Part shown: positions 61,954 to 64,000 of the stretch, in pieces
Layout of the letters: each line of letters opens with the position of its first letter
Position numbering within the stretch: position 1 is the first letter of the stretch
DNA from: Trebonia sp963773105
Lineage (GTDB): Bacteria; Actinomycetota; Actinomycetes; Streptosporangiales; Streptosporangiaceae
Direction of reading: 5' to 3'
DNA length: 64,000 nt
NCBI GenBank assembly: GCA_963773105.1
Contig: CAVZAA010000006.1
Coordinates: 62,001-126,000 of the forward strand
Notes under the pieces: generated by a model
The model's database searches: none
Told to the model about the DNA's origin: nothing
Seen by the model: the letters and a program-made list of their open reading frames with translations, nothing else
Made by a program: the position numbers and the translations under genes

Positions 61954-63124
61954 TCAGCTGCCCGTCACCGGATCGATGATGACGACGACGCGCCGGTTCA
62001 GGGGCTGCCCATCGGGAGTGTTGGGCGCCACCGGGTCGGTATCGCCGAAGCCGACCGCTTGCAGACGGCTGGCGGCCACCCCGTTGGCGGCCAGCCAGGT
62101 AAGGACCGCTTCCGCTCGCCGTTGGGAGAGCTGCAGGTTTCCGCCCGGGGTGGGCAGACTGTCGGTGAAACCGTCGATGGTCGCTGTGGCATTGGGATCA
62201 GTGGCAGTCAGCAGGCTCAGGAGTCGGCGCAGCTGGGGCAGGGCCGCCTGGCCCAAGCGTGAAACTGCCGAGGCCGAATAGGACGCTGGTGAGCGTATCG
62301 GTCGAGGCGCCGTCGAGGCCCTGCCGTACGGTGGCGTCGAGTTGGCTGCTAGTCGCCGGGGTGAGGATCACCGTCCTGCTGGCTCCGCCCTGATCGAGAG
62401 CAACTTGCCACGCCGCTTCGTCGTCATCGGAGCCGGAGAAACCGCTGACGATCACCGTGCTGCCGAGCAGGTTGGCCGGCACGCTTGGCGCCGACGGGGC
62501 GGCGGCGCTGCTGATCCCGCAGATGACGATGGTCTGAGGCACGATGTAGCCGGACTGCCGGAGGCTGGAGAGGTCCGCCGCTGCTTCTGCGAGCGCGATC
62601 GTGATGTCTGGCGAACCGGCGTCCAGTTGCCGCGCACGGGACTGGGCCCGAGCGACCACGCCCTCTATCCACGACGTCAGCTCTGCTTGCAGACGGTACC
62701 TGAGCGCCCGCCATGCCTGCTGCAGTGCCTTCTGATACTGGTGGTTCGCTTGCGTGTAGCGCGCCTTTTGGAAGCTGGTCGGGTCGGCCGGGAGGGTCAC
62801 CGGCGGCTTCGGCGCTTCCTCGTTAGGGGGCGTTGGCGCGACCGAGGAAGCCAGCAGCGCGCCGCCACGGTCGTCGATGATGATGATGTGCTCGCCCGCG
62901 CGCACGGTGTCAGCCAGGAGTGCGCCGACGGTCTCCATCGCCGAAGGCGCCTCCGGGTCCGTGATGACGACGAGTTCGGTGGGCCTGGCTGCTGGCAGCG
63001 TCAGCGCGCTGGCCGCCTGAGCGTGGCTGTCCTTGGCAAGGAGACCGCAGCTGGTGAGGCTGGCCGCCAGTGCCAGGGCACCGGCGGCCAGCCACCACGG
63101 CCGCCGCGGTCGGGCCGCGTTCAC
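61954..63124 (-). CDS. OmpA-family lipoprotein, one frameshift before the OmpA domain
   Basis: GTG at 63124 overlapping the upstream stop. Signal with lipobox LTSC (Cys26). The N-terminal domain (about 45-285) has a von-Willebrand-like start TELVVITDPEAPSAMETVGA and helical SFQKARYTQANHQYQKALQQ. Near 62250-62260 the frame slips. The other frame adds GQAALPQLRRLLSLLTATDP, TATIDGFTDSLPTPGGNLQL, SQRRAEAVLTWLAANGV and GFGDTDPVAPNTPDGQPLNR then RVVVIID, a full OmpA peptidoglycan-binding domain. Repaired length about 390. It probably links the membrane to cell wall. Coupled to the membrane-protein gene before it. Confidence 0.82.
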
Positions 63125-63936
63125 GCCGTCTCCTCTCCCCGAAGGTGGCGCCTTACCGCCTGCTCCACGGATTGCTGGTCGGGCGTACACAGTTCAACGG
63201 CACGCCGCCTGACCTGGACCAGGTAGGCGTCGATGAGCCGCTCGGAGTCCCGCGTGTTCCGGTTCGCGTCCACGCGGGCGGTCACGGCGGCCTGGGCCGC
63301 CGCCTGCGCCGTACGGCGAGCGCGGAACGCCTGGGGCGTCTCGGCCATCCGCAGTGACCGGTAGCCGACGAGCAGGAATCCGCCCGTCGCAAGGGTAAAC
63401 AGCGTCGCCCCCAGCGCCGCCGGGATCAGGCCGCTGGCGCCGACGGTCGCGAGGAACCAGAAGCGCAGGGCTCCCAAACCCACCACGAATATGGTGAGGA
63501 CGGCGGCCACAGTGCGCCAGGCGCGCTGGCGCCGGTCCCGGTAGTAGTCGAGTGCGATCTCGCCGATGGCCAGGACGGCCAGGAACAAGACCGTCCAGAC
63601 GTAGGTGGTGTCCTGGCTGCTGTCCAGTGCCTGGGCGGCGAAGTAGCACGCCACCGCGTCGAGGATCACCGTCAGCAGTGCCACAAAGCGCTGCCGGGGC
63701 AGCGATGCCCGACGCTGCGCGTTTTCTGCCTGGATGATCTGATGGGCGACTCTGGCCGTCGCGGCGGCGGCTGCCGCCTGCGCCGCTGCCTGAGTGCTGC
63801 GTGCGGCGATGTCGGCCGCCTGCCTGACCCTCAGGTAGAGGTCCTCGACGGCCTCGTTGGAGGCGTTGACCAGCCGGATCAGTGGCGACACGTCAACCGG
63901 GGGCCCTTCATCCCTTGCGTGCGGTGTTGTGTCCAT
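63121..63936 (-). CDS. Membrane protein of unknown function, coupled to the OmpA lipoprotein
   Basis: 271 residues from the ATG at 63936, with GGAGCACG upstream. The frame is open to the window edge, but the upstream part is not needed. N-terminal Ala-rich coiled coil (AADIAARSTQAAAQAAAAAA TARV region, about 40-70), then four membrane helices: FVALLTVILDAVACYFAAQA; TYVWTVLFLAVLAIGEIALD; TVAAVLTIFVVGLGALRFWF; LIPAALGATLFTLATGGFLL. A charged C-terminal cytosolic helix follows. Its stop overlaps the OmpA gene start (GTGA). A joint envelope role is inferred. Confidence 0.8.
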   Translation of the reverse strand: MDTTPHARDEGPPVDVSPLIRLVNASNEAVEDLYLRVRQAADIAARSTQAAAQAAAAAATARVAHQIIQAENAQRRASLPRQRFVALLTVILDAVACYFAAQALDSSQDTTYVWTVLFLAVLAIGEIALDYYRDRRQRAWRTVAAVLTIFVVGLGALRFWFLATVGASGLIPAALGATLFTLATGGFLLVGYRSLRMAETPQAFRARRTAQAAAQAAVTARVDANRNTRDSERLIDAYLVQVRRRAVELCTPDQQSVEQAVRRHLRGEETA

Positions 63937-64000
63937 CGAACGTGCTCCTTCCAGTGCGGAGAGTTGCGTCTCCCTCAGAGTTGCACGCGACAAAGGCACG

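Overview
The window is very GC-rich with strong G/C bias at codon third positions. It carries actinobacterial hallmarks: a DUF574-type SAM methyltransferase, a PASTA-tailed Ser/Thr kinase, many GTG/TTG starts, several apparently leaderless promoters, and NarL-type and ECF regulators. It is chromosomal DNA of a soil-type actinomycete, perhaps of the Frankiales, Streptosporangiales or Catenulisporales kind; the exact taxon cannot be read from the sequence. No rRNA, tRNA or CRISPR array was seen.

Left part (1-19.7 kb) is a defence/accessory island. It opens inside jetC (TIGR02680, the SMC-like ATPase of type II Wadjet). The matching nuclease gene jetD (TIGR02679/DUF2399) lies 10.6 kb further on. 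Between them are a Uma2-type nuclease, a SWIM/SNF2 pair, a solitary XRE antitoxin with a stub of its toxin, a broken IS5-like element, a beheaded SF1 helicase with a small partner, a HAD hydrolase and a DUF2293 protein. Next come a PASTA kinase, a RelA/SpoT-fold nucleotidyltransferase with a small overlapping partner gene, the DUF574 methyltransferase, and an unknown gene coupled to an XRE/ImmA-IrrE peptidase.

19.7-31.2 kb looks mostly like core genome: a two-component system, undecaprenyl-diphosphatase with an odd Gly/Gln/Tyr-rich insert, formate-tetrahydrofolate ligase, a MetE-like methyltransferase, a TauE/SafE transporter, a class I glutamine amidotransferase and an ECF sigma factor with a SnoaL-like tail. 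One heavily frameshifted pseudogene sits in it. 31.3-34 kb is a decay zone: a duplicated DUF4037 gene split by an IS3 remnant, then the ruins of a MntA/HepT pair.

36-61.5 kb holds what looks like a single regulon. Seven copies of a palindrome close to GACTGAAYRTTCAGTC lie in front of a class III aminotransferase, a PotD/B/C-like transporter, a divergent BetI-like TetR gene and FAD oxidoreductase, a divergent DAO-family oxidase (with cupin) and acyl-CoA dehydrogenase, and a GbcA-like Rieske oxygenase. The transporter ATPase follows the TetR gene, and an NDP-forming acyl-CoA synthetase follows the FAD enzyme. Together they suggest uptake and oxidative breakdown of a quaternary or polyamine-type compound. 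The transporter genes are separated from their ATPase by a 5.6 kb insertion carrying an AbiE-like toxin-antitoxin pair and secreted proteins, flanked by two copies of an oxidoreductase gene, one of them truncated.

The right end carries two ArsR regulators with well-formed promoter/operator palindromes, a VOC protein, an OmpA-type lipoprotein and a membrane protein. Short dispersed repeats occur in the gaps: a 52-54 bp palindrome in two copies, an 18-bp element in six, and a GAACGGACC-containing motif in three to five. At least a dozen reading-frame breaks are visible. Some are true decay, but several lie in otherwise healthy genes and may be base-calling indels.
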